Shown here: in pieces, positions 1 through 9,511 of the stretch
How the letters are laid out: each line of letters starts with the position of its first letter
Numbering within the stretch: position 1 is the first letter of the stretch
Translations under genes and position numbers: made by a program
Notes under the pieces: model-generated
The model's input: only the letters and a program-made list of their open reading frames with translations
What the model was told of the DNA's origin: nothing
Database searches by the model: none
NCBI RefSeq assembly: GCF_030407815.1
Contig: NZ_JASDCS010000007.1
Span: 1 to 64,000, forward strand
Reading direction: 5' to 3'
Length of the DNA: 64,000 nucleotides
Origin: Psychrobacter sp. APC 3281
Lineage (GTDB): Bacteria; Pseudomonadota; Gammaproteobacteria; Pseudomonadales; Moraxellaceae

Positions 1-45
1 GTGTAATCACACTAGCTACTTCCAGCTCGTCTTGATGAGGTGCGT

Positions 46-73
46 ATTATAGACGGTTTAACTTCTGTGTCAA
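46..73 (-). promoter_or_regulatory. Consensus sigma-70 promoter firing leftwards out of the window
   Basis: On the minus strand a perfect -35 hexamer TTGACA (68-73) is separated by 16 bases from a perfect -10 hexamer TATAAT (46-51). A short discriminator ACGCACC follows. Both hexamers matching consensus, with a C-rich discriminator, is typical of stable-RNA (tRNA or rRNA) promoters; the tRNA-Phe promoter in this window has a similar CGCC discriminator. The transcribed gene lies left of position 1 and cannot be seen. Confidence 0.7.
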
Positions 74-743
74 CCCGTTTTATTAATGTTTTTAATCTTA
101 TTTTAGGAGATGAGTAAATCTGTACTTTTTTCAATGGGTTATAAAATTGAGGTTCTCTACTTTCTTTAATACTAGTGCGCAATGCGATTTAATTCACCAA
201 TTTTCAATAAAGATAAGCTTGTTTGATCTTCATAACTCGACTTATTTGTCCTGTCATTCTTGAGTATTTTCCTTAAACAAATTACCTCTTATATTTTTGA
301 ATGTTGATATTCATACAATTAGCACTATATACAAGCTAAGTTATTCAGGCTTATATGACGCTTTCAGTATATTGTCTTACATAGTGCAGTATTTGATACT
401 ACCTTTATCATAAGATATGGCTCTTATATTAGTCGTCGCGCAATCCCTTGATATCTAGTGTTGAGAGACGGTTTTTGCTATAATAGGTATTTTGCTGCAT
501 TACTTATATATTTTGGCTGTTATGTTACTTCTATAGTGAAATGCGTTTTGCTGCAATGCTATTGATTAACTGGCTTTGAGCCTTGCATCAGCTCTAGCAT
601 ATATAGTCATAATAAGTCTTTAGGTAATGCGTTCCTTTCACAACATATCACAATGATTAGATATAATTGATGTGGTCTCACGGTTATATGATTGATGGTT
701 GCAATCATCACTGCCAACGGACCCAATAATAGGCGAATAGATT
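74..743. other. AT-rich intergenic region and thrS leader, no gene seen
   Basis: No convincing coding sequence lies here; all six frames are broken. It contains the candidate thrS promoter near 476-484. A 7-bp hairpin at 688-708 (arms ATGATTG and CAATCAT) lies about 35 bases before the thrS start. In E. coli thrS is autoregulated by a tRNA-like leader, but no clear equivalent could be recognised here. Confidence 0.5.
476..484 (+). promoter_or_regulatory. Candidate extended -10 promoter for thrS-infC
   Basis: TATAAT at 479-484 is preceded by TGC at 476-478, giving an extended -10 element. No good -35 lies at 16-18 bases; TTGAGA sits too close. It is the best promoter-like match upstream of thrS and would give a leader of roughly 250 nt. 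Inferred only. Confidence 0.4.
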
Positions 744-2678
744 ATGGTAGCGATTACTTTACCCGATGGTAGTGTAAAAGACTTTGAAGGTCATACAACA
801 GTCATGGAAGTGGCGCAAAGTATTGGGACAGGACTCGCTAAAGCGACAGTTGCTGGACGTGTAAATGGTCATTTAGTAGATGCACATGATCCTATCGTCG
901 CTGATGCCAATGTTGAAATCGTAACGCCAAAAGACGACGATGGTGTCGATATTATCCGTCACTCATGCGCTCACCTATTAGGTCATGCAGTTAAACAATT
1001 ATATCCTGATGTGAAGATGGTCATTGGTCCTGTTATTGATGATGGTTTTTATTACGATATCTTTAGTGAAACGCCATTTACGCCTGAGCATATGGAAGCC
1101 ATTGAAAAACGCATGATGGAGCTGATCAAGCAAGATTATGACGTTATCAAAAAAATGACGCCACGTGCCGAAGCGATCGAGATATTTGAATCACGTAACG
1201 AAGACTATAAGCTAAAGCTTATTAATGATATGCCAGGTGAAGAAGCCTTTGGCTTGTATCATCATCAAGAATACGTCGATATGTGCCGTGGCCCGCATGT
1301 GCCAAACACGCGCTTTTTGAAAGTATTTAAACTGACCAAAATGTCAGGTGCTTATTGGCGCGGTGATGCCAAAAACGAGCAGTTGCAGCGTATCTATGGT
1401 ACTGCGTGGGCTGATAAGAAACAGTTGAAAGCTTATATCCAGCGTATTGAAGAAGCAGAAAAACGTGACCATCGCAAAATTGGTAAAGCGCTGAACCTAT
1501 TTCATATGCAAGAGCAAGCGCCAGGTATGGTGTTCTGGCATGCTAATGGTTGGACGATTTATCAAGTACTTGAGCAGTATATGCGTAAAGTACAATACGA
1601 CAATGGCTATGAAGAGATTAAAACACCTCAAATTGTTGATCGCAGTTTGTGGGAGCGTTCAGGACATTGGGGCAACTATGCAACCAATATGTTCACGACT
1701 TCTAGTGAAAACCGTGATTATGCGGTAAAACCGATGAACTGTCCTTGTCACGTGCAAGTGTTTAATCAAGGTCTAAAATCTTACCGTGACTTGCCACTAC
1801 GTATGGCTGAATTTGGTTCTTGTCATCGTAACGAGCCATCAGGTTCATTGCATGGTTTGATGCGCGTACGTGGTTTTACTCAAGATGATGCCCATATCTT
1901 CTGTACACAAGCACAAATTCAACAAGAAGTTGCTGATTTTATTAAGCTAACACTTGCGGTCTATGAAGATTTTGGTTTTGACAATATTATTATGAAGCTT
2001 TCTACCCGCCCTGAAAAACGCGTTGGTAGTGATGAGTCTTGGGACTTTGCAGAAAAAGCGCTAGCAGATGCGCTTGATAGCTCAGGGCTAGACTGGGATT
2101 ACTTACCTGGCGAAGGTGCATTCTATGGTCCAAAGATTGAGTTCAGTCTGAAGGATTCATTAGGACGTATTTGGCAGTGCGGTACCATTCAGGTTGATCC
2201 AAACATGCCTGAACGTCTCGATGCTGAGTTCGTCAATGAGCAGAACGATCGTGAAGTACCTATTATGTTGCACCGTGCAATCTTAGGTTCGTTTGAGCGT
2301 TTCATTGGTATTTTGATCGAAAACTACGCAGGTTGGATGCCAGTATGGCTAGCACCGCAGCAAGTTGTGGTCATGAACATCACTGATAAACAAGCTGATG
2401 CATGTGAAAACGTGGTTAGCGAGCTTAAAAATGCAGGTTTGCGCGCTATTAGCGACTTGCGTAACGAAAAGATTGGATTTAAGATACGAGAGAAAACATT
2501 AGAACGTATTCCCTATATGCTAGTATTAGGGGATAAAGAAGTCGAATCGGGCAGTGTTAACGTCCGAACTCGCGAAGGTGAGAACCTTGGCGTGATGAGT
2601 GTTTCCGAATTTATTACATTAGTACAGACCGCTGTCAGTAAAAAAGGCCGACAGACCCCAAAAACAGATGAGGAGTAA
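744..2678 (+). CDS. thrS: Threonyl-tRNA synthetase
   Basis: Class II aminoacyl-tRNA synthetase that charges tRNA-Thr in the cytoplasm. The 644-residue length is normal for the family. An N-terminal TGS domain (about 1-62) is followed by the editing domain (about 63-225, with [10 protein letters not shown] carrying the HxxxH-type site). The catalytic core has the zinc-ligand segment MNCPCH (about 333), motif 2 ([15 protein letters not shown]) and motif 3 ([13 protein letters not shown]). The C-terminal anticodon-binding domain begins near 540. The start ATG is preceded only by a weak AGGCG. infC follows after five bases, and its ribosome-binding site AGGAG overlaps the last thrS codons, so the two are co-transcribed and probably translationally coupled. 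Confidence 0.97.
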   Translation: MVAITLPDGSVKDFEGHTTVMEVAQSIGTGLAKATVAGRVNGHLVDAHDPIVADANVEIVTPKDDDGVDIIRHSCAHLLGHAVKQLYPDVKMVIGPVIDDGFYYDIFSETPFTPEHMEAIEKRMMELIKQDYDVIKKMTPRAEAIEIFESRNEDYKLKLINDMPGEEAFGLYHHQEYVDMCRGPHVPNTRFLKVFKLTKMSGAYWRGDAKNEQLQRIYGTAWADKKQLKAYIQRIEEAEKRDHRKIGKALNLFHMQEQAPGMVFWHANGWTIYQVLEQYMRKVQYDNGYEEIKTPQIVDRSLWERSGHWGNYATNMFTTSSENRDYAVKPMNCPCHVQVFNQGLKSYRDLPLRMAEFGSCHRNEPSGSLHGLMRVRGFTQDDAHIFCTQAQIQQEVADFIKLTLAVYEDFGFDNIIMKLSTRPEKRVGSDESWDFAEKALADALDSSGLDWDYLPGEGAFYGPKIEFSLKDSLGRIWQCGTIQVDPNMPERLDAEFVNEQNDREVPIMLHRAILGSFERFIGILIENYAGWMPVWLAPQQVVVMNITDKQADACENVVSELKNAGLRAISDLRNEKIGFKIREKTLERIPYMLVLGDKEVESGSVNVRTREGENLGVMSVSEFITLVQTAVSKKGRQTPKTDEE

Positions 2679-2683
2679 TACCT

Positions 2684-3205
2684 ATTAAACAGTCCAACCG
2701 TTTGAACATCAACGAAGATATCAATGTCAAAGAAGTCCGTCTCGTTAAAGAAGATGGCGAGCAAATGGGCGTGGTTGATATCGCAACCGCGATGAAAGCG
2801 GCACGTGATGAAAATCTAGATTTGGTTGAATTAGTTCCTGAAGCTAAGCCGCCAGTATGTAAGATCATGGATTATAAGCACTTCCTCTATGATCAAAAGC
2901 AAAAGGCTAAAGAAGCTAAGAAAAACCAAAAGCAGACTCAGCTTAAAGAGATGAAGCTACGTCCTAGTACCGAAGAGGCCGATTATCAGGTTAAACTGAG
3001 AAAAATCGTGAGCTTCTTGGAAGATCAAGACAAAGTTAAAATTAGCATCCGTTTCCGCGGACGTGAAATGGCGCACCAAGATATCGGTCGCAAACAACTT
3101 GATCGTATCATTGAAGATACTGCTGATATCTCAAACGTCGAACAGTACCCTAAGATGGAAGGTCGTCAGATGGGTATGCTGCTTGGACCCACTAAGAAAA
3201 AGTAA
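2684..3205 (+). CDS. infC: Translation initiation factor IF-3, AUU start codon
   Basis: Binds the 30S subunit, prevents subunit joining and proofreads start-codon choice. The recognisable N-terminus ([16 protein letters not shown]) begins upstream of the first ATG/GTG/TTG that an ORF finder would use. Reading back in frame gives ATT AAA CAG TCC AAC CGT. The ATT at 2684 lies eight bases after a strong AGGAG (2671-2675), giving a 173-residue IF-3. Both family domains are present: the N-domain to about residue 80 ([20 protein letters not shown]) and the C-domain ([26 protein letters not shown]). AUU initiation is the classical autoregulatory device of infC, because IF-3 discriminates against its own start codon. 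The alternative start is TTG at 2702, without a ribosome-binding site. rpmI/rplT do not follow; a terminator does. Confidence 0.93.
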   Translation: MKQSNRLNINEDINVKEVRLVKEDGEQMGVVDIATAMKAARDENLDLVELVPEAKPPVCKIMDYKHFLYDQKQKAKEAKKNQKQTQLKEMKLRPSTEEADYQVKLRKIVSFLEDQDKVKISIRFRGREMAHQDIGRKQLDRIIEDTADISNVEQYPKMEGRQMGMLLGPTKKK

Positions 3206-3264
3206 TCTGTCTATTGGATTGCTTTGAGTGGTGGCTGTTAGTCTATATAGCTATTTATAACTCT

Positions 3265-3302
3265 AACCATCAATATGCTGCGGGATATTGATGGTTTTTT
3301 AT
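3265..3302 (+). terminator. Rho-independent terminator of thrS-infC
   Basis: A perfect 12-bp stem (AACCATCAATAT / ATATTGATGGTT) with an 8-base loop is followed by a T-run. It closes the thrS-infC unit, so rpmI-rplT are not downstream as they are in many bacteria. Confidence 0.85.
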
Positions 3303-3611
3303 TATTTGGACTCAAAAACTGCTGTAATGAACATAGCTATGCTGAACATAAATAGCCTAGCATCATTGACTGACGCTATTTTACAAAATCTACCTTCTCA
3401 ACTTTCTGATTACACGGTAATCTAAAGATCTAGTTATATTTACTAGTCAGTATTTAGCAGTAACTAGTGATTATTTGATAGAAGTTAGTATGAGCTAAAG
3501 ATAATTTATAAGTGTAAAAAAGCTAAGTGTATAAATAAAAACAATGTACATCACGACTGTCAGAGTCGTTGGCAAAAAACACTTCCCTTCTCCGATATCA
3601 GAGGATATTTC
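3303..3611. other. Intergenic region before the telA-like gene
   Basis: AT-rich with no coding potential seen. A small hairpin CGACT-gtcag-AGTCG lies near 3553-3567. GAGGA at 3601-3605 is the ribosome-binding site of the next gene. A weak promoter-like pair (TTGATA ... GATAAT, 19-base spacing) near 3476-3506 is not convincing. Confidence 0.4.
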
Positions 3612-4856
3612 ATGCAAGAATTGACGCCACCAGAAAACGCTACAACTCCCAGTATCTCTCTAACAGCACCTGAACCTGTCAAAGAAATACAAAAAAGTGA
3701 AGCAGATCAGATGGTCAAATTGGATGAAAGCCAAATTCCTGAGCTCGATGCCAAGGTTGATGCTTTTGTTGATCATGTGATTACCAACTCTGTGCATAGC
3801 GATGAGTTTCGACAGAACGTGCAGTCTATTCATAATCTAGGTACAAAAGAGATTCGCGAGTCTGCACAAGTATCTAACCGAATGTTAGATTTGCCCGCAA
3901 AAAGTCTTAATGACAGTTTATTCGACAACTCTCCTATTGCTAAATCGCTAACGGAACTACGCGGGATTGTCGAAGACTTAGATCCGAGCAAAAAAGAGCT
4001 GACCAGCTCGCGCAAGTTGTTCGGTCTCATTCCATTTGGCAACAAGGTACAGGATTATTTCCGTCAGTATGAGTCAGCGCAGTCGCACATCAATGCCGTT
4101 GTGACTAGTCTCTACAATGGTAAAGACGAATTGCTTAAAGACAATGCGATGATTGAGCAAGAAAAAATAAATATGTGGGAGCTGATGCAGTCTATTCGTC
4201 AATATGTCTACGTTGGCAAAAAGATTGATGAGCAACTTGAGCAAAAGGTCTATGCGATAGAAGCAACAGATCCTGAAAAAGCGCGCATTATTAAAGAAGA
4301 GATGTTGTTCTATGTCCGTCAAAAAAACACTGACTTTCTAACTCAGTTAGCCGTGAATGTACAAGGTTACTTGGCGCTTGATACTATTCGCCGTAATAAC
4401 CTAGAGCTGATCAAAGGTGTCGATCGCGCAACCACGACCACAGTGTCAGCTTTACGCACGGCTGTTGTTGTTGCCCAAGCAATGACCAATCAAAAACTGG
4501 TACTTGATCAAATCACTGCCTTGAATAAAACCACCAGTAGTTTGATTGAATCAACCTCAGCCATGCTCAAACGTCAGTCAGGTGAGATTCACGAACAGGC
4601 GACTAGCAGTAGTATTGAGCTTGATAAACTGCAAAATGCCTTCAATAATGTCTATGACACTATGGATATGATTAGTAATTACAAAATTGAAGCGCTAGAG
4701 AATATGAAGCAAACGGTCAATACACTGACCACTGAAGTAGATAAAGCACAAAAATACTTGGATAAGTCGAATCAGACTACGGTATTAGAAGTCTCAAAAG
4801 AGTTGGATAGTAAAAAAATCACTAACCAATCTAGCAGTGTCGATATCGATATTTGA
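3612..4856 (+). CDS. TelA/KlaA-family toxic anion resistance-like protein
   Basis: A 414-residue cytoplasmic protein of the TelA family (named after plasmid tellurite resistance). The chromosomal role is unclear; envelope-stress and tellurite phenotypes are reported for the family. Family-typical segments include KLFGLIPFGNKVQDYF (about 137-152), YESAQSHINAVVTSLY, DELLKDNAMIEQEK, and the highly conserved run from LTQLAVNVQGYLALD through NLELIKGVDRATTTTVSALR (about 240-280). The protein is mostly predicted helix or coiled coil, without a signal peptide or membrane segment. GAGGA six bases upstream fixes the start. It stands alone, without ter genes, so tellurite resistance should not be assumed. 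Confidence 0.85.
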   Translation: MQELTPPENATTPSISLTAPEPVKEIQKSEADQMVKLDESQIPELDAKVDAFVDHVITNSVHSDEFRQNVQSIHNLGTKEIRESAQVSNRMLDLPAKSLNDSLFDNSPIAKSLTELRGIVEDLDPSKKELTSSRKLFGLIPFGNKVQDYFRQYESAQSHINAVVTSLYNGKDELLKDNAMIEQEKINMWELMQSIRQYVYVGKKIDEQLEQKVYAIEATDPEKARIIKEEMLFYVRQKNTDFLTQLAVNVQGYLALDTIRRNNLELIKGVDRATTTTVSALRTAVVVAQAMTNQKLVLDQITALNKTTSSLIESTSAMLKRQSGEIHEQATSSSIELDKLQNAFNNVYDTMDMISNYKIEALENMKQTVNTLTTEVDKAQKYLDKSNQTTVLEVSKELDSKKITNQSSSVDIDI

Positions 4857-4995
4857 TTTATCCCTATAGCGGTCGTCAGAAAACTGACCGCTTCCTGCTA
4901 CCGAATACACATAAGACAATTGACGCAAGATATTGCAACGTCGTTCGTGTTAAGATAGCCACTATTAATAATTTTAAAAATAGATACGGTAATTT

Positions 4996-7272
4996 ATGAG
5001 TTGGAATGATCCAAACGCCTCAAGTGAGGCAAAAAAATATGACAACCCGATTCCTAGTCGTGAGCTGATACTCAGCACGATTAACGAGCATGGGGAAGTT
5101 ACGCATCAACAATTGGCAAAAGCCTTTAACATTGATGATCCTGATCAGTTTGATGCTTTGGGCAATCGCCTAAAAGCAATGGCGCGTGATGGCCAAGTAA
5201 ATCGTGATGGTCGTCCTTATCGCTATCGCACAGTGACCAAGCAAGATATCGTCTCAGGTACAGTGTCTGCCCATCCAAAAGGTTTTGGTTTTGTGGTACT
5301 AAGTGATATGCCAGATTTGTTTTTACATGAAAAACAAATGCGTTGGGTATTCAATGGCGATACGGTAGCAGCTGTCGGCACTTCAACAGACAATCGTGGA
5401 CGTACCGAAGGACGTATTGTTGATGTTGTCGAACGTCGTCAAAACAACTTTATCGGTACACTTGCTCGTGATGAAGACGGCTATTGTGTTGAGCTTGGTA
5501 GCCCGAACAATCATCAGCCGATTACAGTTACTGATGACAATGTTCAGGCGCTAAATATTAAGCAAGGCGCTCCTGTTAAAGTCGATATCATTGACTGGCC
5601 AAACCAGCATGAATTTGCCACTGGCAAAATCACTGAAGTGCTGTCTGATGATAATGACCGTGAATTGATTATTGAGACTACCCTGCTCAACTATGATATT
5701 CCATCAGATTTTAGCGAAGCTGCGCTTAAGCAAGCCGATGACTATCAAGAGCCAACAGAAAAAGACATAAAAGGCCGTACAGATATACGTCATCTACCGC
5801 TTGTCACTATCGATGGCGAAGATGCTCGTGACTTTGATGATGCTGTATTTGCTGAAAAGCGTTCTGGTGGTAACTACCGTGTCGTGGTTGCGATTGCGGA
5901 TGTCAGCTATTATGTGACACCGAATTCACCACTTGACCAAGATGCCTATGAGCGTGGTACTTCAGTATACTTCCCGCATCGCGTGATTCCGATGTTGCCT
6001 GAAGTGTTATCTAACGGTCTATGCTCATTGAACCCTAATCTAGATCGCTTATGTATGGTTGCTGATATCAAGATATCGCGCGCCGGTAAAGTGACTGGAT
6101 ATGAGTTCTATCCATCAGTGATGCACTCACAAGCCCGTCTAACTTATAATCAAGTAAACGATTATCTTGTGAACCCAAATGATAAGAGATTACCTAAATC
6201 ACTAACAGGTAATAAAGACGTTAAAAAATCTGTTGATACGTTACATCAGCTGTATGAGCTACTGCTTAAAAAGCGTGAAGAACGTCATGCAATGGAATTT
6301 GAAACGGTTGAAACGTATATCAAGTTCAACGAAAAAGGCGGAATCGAAGCGATTTTACCGCGCACTCGTGGCGACTCTCAGAAGCTAATCGAAGAGTGTA
6401 TGTTGCTTGCCAATACTTGTGCTGCAAACTTCGCGCTTAAACATGAGTTACCAGTTTTGTATCGTAACCATGATAAGCCTGATAATGAGAAGTCGATGCG
6501 TATTCATGAGTATGCGAAAAACTTTGGCTTACCATTCCCAGAAGAGAATCCAACGCAAGCGGATTATCAGCGCATTATCGAAGCGACTAAAGATAGGCCA
6601 GATGCCATCAGTATTCATAGCATGCTGCTGCGTTCAATGATGCAAGCAAACTACGCACCTGACAATATTGGTCACTTTGGCTTGGCATATGACGAATATA
6701 GCCACTTTACCTCGCCGATTCGCCGTTATCCAGATTTGATGCTGCATCGCGCGATTAAGGCAAAAGTCACCAATAGCCAACAACCTGTGATGGACTTTTC
6801 TCTTGAAGGTGCTGGTACACAAACATCAGATACAGAACGCCGTGCAGAAAAAGCATCACGTTATGTAGAGTCTTGGCTCAAGTGTCATTATATGACTGAT
6901 CATGTCGGTGAAGAGTTCGAAGGCGTTGTGACTACGGTTACTAGCTTTGGTTTATTCGTCACATTAACTGACTTATATATCGATGGTTTGGTTCATATCT
7001 CAAACGTTGGTGATGACTTCTTTGTCTACGATGAGCAGCAACAGCAGCTTATCGGTAAAGATAAAGGCACGCTATTTGGACTGGGCGATTCGGTTAAAGT
7101 GAAGGTTGCGGGTGTCAACATGGACCTGCTACAAATTGACTTTGATTTGAAGGCTAAGTTGCAATCTAGTGCAATGAACCAAAGCAAAAAAGGTCAACCG
7201 AAGAAAGAGCAACCTAAGAAAACTCCAGCGAAAAGAAGCAGTAACCGCAGAGGTGCTGCCAAAAAAAGTTAA
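4996..7272 (+). CDS. rnr: Ribonuclease R
   Basis: Processive 3'-5' exoribonuclease able to degrade structured RNA; important for rRNA and mRNA quality control, especially in the cold. The order is typical: N-terminal winged-helix region (about 20-75), cold-shock RNA-binding domains (about 85-240), the RNB catalytic domain (about 265-590) and a C-terminal S1 domain (about 635-720). The RNB domain contains the metal-binding segment TIDGEDARDFDDAVF with its aspartate cluster. The protein ends in a basic Lys-rich tail typical of RNase R. It is monocistronic, flanked by the TelA-like gene and a strong terminator. The start has only a weak ribosome-binding site. Confidence 0.95.
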   Translation: MSWNDPNASSEAKKYDNPIPSRELILSTINEHGEVTHQQLAKAFNIDDPDQFDALGNRLKAMARDGQVNRDGRPYRYRTVTKQDIVSGTVSAHPKGFGFVVLSDMPDLFLHEKQMRWVFNGDTVAAVGTSTDNRGRTEGRIVDVVERRQNNFIGTLARDEDGYCVELGSPNNHQPITVTDDNVQALNIKQGAPVKVDIIDWPNQHEFATGKITEVLSDDNDRELIIETTLLNYDIPSDFSEAALKQADDYQEPTEKDIKGRTDIRHLPLVTIDGEDARDFDDAVFAEKRSGGNYRVVVAIADVSYYVTPNSPLDQDAYERGTSVYFPHRVIPMLPEVLSNGLCSLNPNLDRLCMVADIKISRAGKVTGYEFYPSVMHSQARLTYNQVNDYLVNPNDKRLPKSLTGNKDVKKSVDTLHQLYELLLKKREERHAMEFETVETYIKFNEKGGIEAILPRTRGDSQKLIEECMLLANTCAANFALKHELPVLYRNHDKPDNEKSMRIHEYAKNFGLPFPEENPTQADYQRIIEATKDRPDAISIHSMLLRSMMQANYAPDNIGHFGLAYDEYSHFTSPIRRYPDLMLHRAIKAKVTNSQQPVMDFSLEGAGTQTSDTERRAEKASRYVESWLKCHYMTDHVGEEFEGVVTTVTSFGLFVTLTDLYIDGLVHISNVGDDFFVYDEQQQQLIGKDKGTLFGLGDSVKVKVAGVNMDLLQIDFDLKAKLQSSAMNQSKKGQPKKEQPKKTPAKRSSNRRGAAKKS

Positions 7273-7311
7273 GCTTAGACTGATATTTAGATACTGGTGT
7301 TGTAATACAAT

Positions 7312-7343
7312 AAAAAAGGCTAACGTAATCGTTAGCCTTTTTT
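7312..7343. terminator. Bidirectional terminator between rnr and the convergent small gene
   Basis: Perfect 14-bp stem AAAAAAGGCTAACG / CGTTAGCCTTTTTT with a TAAT loop. A-run and T-run flank it on both strands, so it can stop rnr transcripts and those coming from the minus-strand genes. Confidence 0.9.
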
Positions 7344-7389
7344 ATGCTGTGTACTTTTGAGTTATAGATGATATAGCTATTTATTGTGC

Positions 7390-7671
7390 CTATTGCGCAT
7401 CGTCTAATTGCTCTACACGGTCTTGCTCGGCTTGCTGTGCTTGATCAATTTTGCTAGTAGCACTATCTACGATCGCTTTCGGCTGTTGGCTAAGTGGCTG
7501 GCTAGTAATATCTGTATCAGAGGTAGCTACTGTAGAATCAGGCTGTTCAGCCGCTACACTACTGGTTGCAATCTCTCTATTTTGTTCGCGACTATTGCCA
7601 TTGATAATGTTAAAGCCAAGCAATGCCACAATACCAATTATTGCAAAGATAATAACGTGTTTCATTTCCAT
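7390..7671 (-). CDS. Small membrane-anchored protein of unknown function
   Basis: 93 residues (or 91 from the second ATG). One hydrophobic N-terminal segment (VIIFAIIGIVALLGFNII) is followed by a polar tail rich in Ser, Thr, Gln and Asp. This suggests an inner-membrane anchor with a periplasmic tail. Overlapping plus-strand frames of similar length lack recognisable features. The minus-strand reading is preferred because it places a clean anchor at the N-terminus and sits in line with the minus-strand mscS and hisA genes. No family was recognised. Confidence 0.5.
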   Translation of the reverse strand: MEMKHVIIFAIIGIVALLGFNIINGNSREQNREIATSSVAAEQPDSTVATSDTDITSQPLSQQPKAIVDSATSKIDQAQQAEQDRVEQLDDAQ

Positions 7672-7752
7672 AAAAAGCCCCGTATTTGAATAACCACCAA
7701 ATATAGATTCTGTTGCACTTTTTATGCCTAAACCTTATTTAATGTCTAGTAC

Positions 7753-9426
7753 CTATTCTTGAGGGCTATTATTATTCAATAAATCCGTCTCATCTGAGCT
7801 TTGAGCAATCTCTTGCTCAACCTTTTCCATCAGCTTATCGTCAGGACGGGCGTCGAGAACCTCATTAGCACTGCGACCTTGCAGAATGGTTTTGGCTCGA
7901 GCCTTGGCTTGTTTTTTATCTTGGTCATCCGTATGACTCTCGTTGACCTGATTTGTTTCAGCAGGTTTAGGGATAGTCGGAGTAATCGCCATATCAGATT
8001 GAATATTATTAGTATTGCTGACACTGTTCTGCATGTGTTCAAAGGCTTTTTCTAACTTGTTGTTGAAGCGCAGACGATAGATAGGCTCAGGTAAGCTAAA
8101 GCCTTTGTCTTCTAGTGCGTGCTTGGTCTCACGAATGGCAATACTGCGTGCTTTGGCAAAGTCAGTCTCTGATTGATCTACCCAAACCTGAAATTCCAAA
8201 ACAATATTAGAATCACCCACGTTGGTAATGACAGCAATTGCTTTGGGCTCATCCAACACAAACGCCAGCGTATGTATCGCATCCAATCCGACTTTAATTG
8301 CTGCTAAAGGATCATCATTGGCATCAACGCCCAATTCAAAAGTAAATCGGCGCTCAGGGTTCTTGGTGTAATTTAAGATCGTACCTTTAAAAACTTCAGC
8401 ATTAGGAATGCGCAGCTGATTACCATCCAGTGTCATCAGTATTGTCGCACGTGAAGTCAAACGAACCACGATGCCCTCTTGTCCATTAATCACGATATGG
8501 TCACGAGCACGAAAAGGTTGGCGAATGCTCAGCATTAATGAAGCGATATAATTCTCAATGGTATCTTTGACTGCGAAACCAACCGCAATACCAATGACAC
8601 CTGCCCCACCAAGCAATGTACCTAAAATAGTCTCTGCACCTATCAGACTTAGTCCTAGAATCAGACCAAAGATAATAAAGATAACTTTGACCGTTTGTGA
8701 CAGTAGCTCAGCGACAAATGGATTGGGTGTTAGACGTTGCCACATCTTTTTTCGATTAGATAACCAACTGCCAAACCATGCTACCAAGGCAAATATAACA
8801 ATGCCGACCAATAGTAGCGGTAGCGCCTTCACAAGATTAGTCACCTGTGCTTTTAAACCTTGATAGACTGTTGAGACATTCTCTTGAACATCTAGCGTGC
8901 GGTTAATTCTGTCTTCTACAGTGACGACATCTGTTAGACGATTGGTTAAATTAATCGCTTGCTGTGCTTTTTTTTCGTTGGCTGTTTCTCCCGTTAGGGT
9001 AACGACCCCTTGGGTGACACTAACATTGACGGCTTGTAAGCCTTCGATTTCAGAGAAGATACCGCTGATACGTTGACGAATGTCGTTGTCTTTTTGCGGT
9101 GTGGGTGTGGTCTCGATTTGAGCATTATTAGTGCTTTCGCCACTGATGACTGGCGGTGGAGCAGGCGTTGGCAATGAGCTGTCAAGTTCCGTGGTATCAC
9201 CTGTTAATGTTTCATTTTCTGATGTGGCAGAATTATCGTTAGATACGCTTTCCTCTTTCGTTTCTACACCTTCAGTCGTCTCTATACCTAACGCTGCTGC
9301 GATACCAGAAATCTCTTCACTGGCAGCATGCGCTGAGAACGCAAAAAGGATGCTTAGTAGCAACACCATTTGACCCCACGCTTTTATAGAACTGCGTACT
9401 ATCGGACGGTCAATGTAAGTGGCCAT
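7753..9426 (-). CDS. MscS-family mechanosensitive channel with BON domain
   Basis: Inner-membrane channel that releases solutes on hypo-osmotic shock. N-terminal hydrophobic/signal segment, acidic Ser/Thr-rich linker, then a BON domain (about 115-185, including VTLTGETANEKKAQQAIN), presumably periplasmic. MscS transmembrane helices follow (about 205-300), with the pore-lining helix LGGAGVIGIAVGFAVKDT, the beta domain (GQEGIVVRLTSRATIL) and the cytoplasmic vestibule. The charged C-terminal tail of about 100 residues is longer than in small MscS. The ATG two codons inside the longest frame is preferred because AAGG lies six bases before it. It probably shares a transcript with hisA, 85 bases upstream. 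The channel family is certain; the specific role is not. Confidence 0.9.
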   Translation of the reverse strand: MATYIDRPIVRSSIKAWGQMVLLLSILFAFSAHAASEEISGIAAALGIETTEGVETKEESVSNDNSATSENETLTGDTTELDSSLPTPAPPPVISGESTNNAQIETTPTPQKDNDIRQRISGIFSEIEGLQAVNVSVTQGVVTLTGETANEKKAQQAINLTNRLTDVVTVEDRINRTLDVQENVSTVYQGLKAQVTNLVKALPLLLVGIVIFALVAWFGSWLSNRKKMWQRLTPNPFVAELLSQTVKVIFIIFGLILGLSLIGAETILGTLLGGAGVIGIAVGFAVKDTIENYIASLMLSIRQPFRARDHIVINGQEGIVVRLTSRATILMTLDGNQLRIPNAEVFKGTILNYTKNPERRFTFELGVDANDDPLAAIKVGLDAIHTLAFVLDEPKAIAVITNVGDSNIVLEFQVWVDQSETDFAKARSIAIRETKHALEDKGFSLPEPIYRLRFNNKLEKAFEHMQNSVSNTNNIQSDMAITPTIPKPAETNQVNESHTDDQDKKQAKARAKTILQGRSANEVLDARPDDKLMEKVEQEIAQSSDETDLLNNNSPQE

Positions 9427-9511
9427 AAGCATCCTTTATTTTTTACGGATTTTTCTCGCTTAGCTGATTGTAATTAGCTGCCTGATTTTAGCTGACTAAC
9501 TTCGGCTTTAT

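Noticed and set aside
2702..3205. TTG as the infC start
   Set aside because: It lacks a ribosome-binding site and would drop six residues of the standard N-terminus; ATT at 2684 fits both.
4867..4892. Hairpin after the TelA-like gene as terminator
   Set aside because: The stem has a bulge and no T-run follows.
7408..7689. Plus-strand frames opposite the small membrane protein
   Set aside because: No recognisable family features or ribosome-binding site, and they run against the minus-strand gene block.
8558..8863. Plus-strand 101-codon frame inside the MscS gene
   Set aside because: Antisense to a well-conserved channel gene, without own features.
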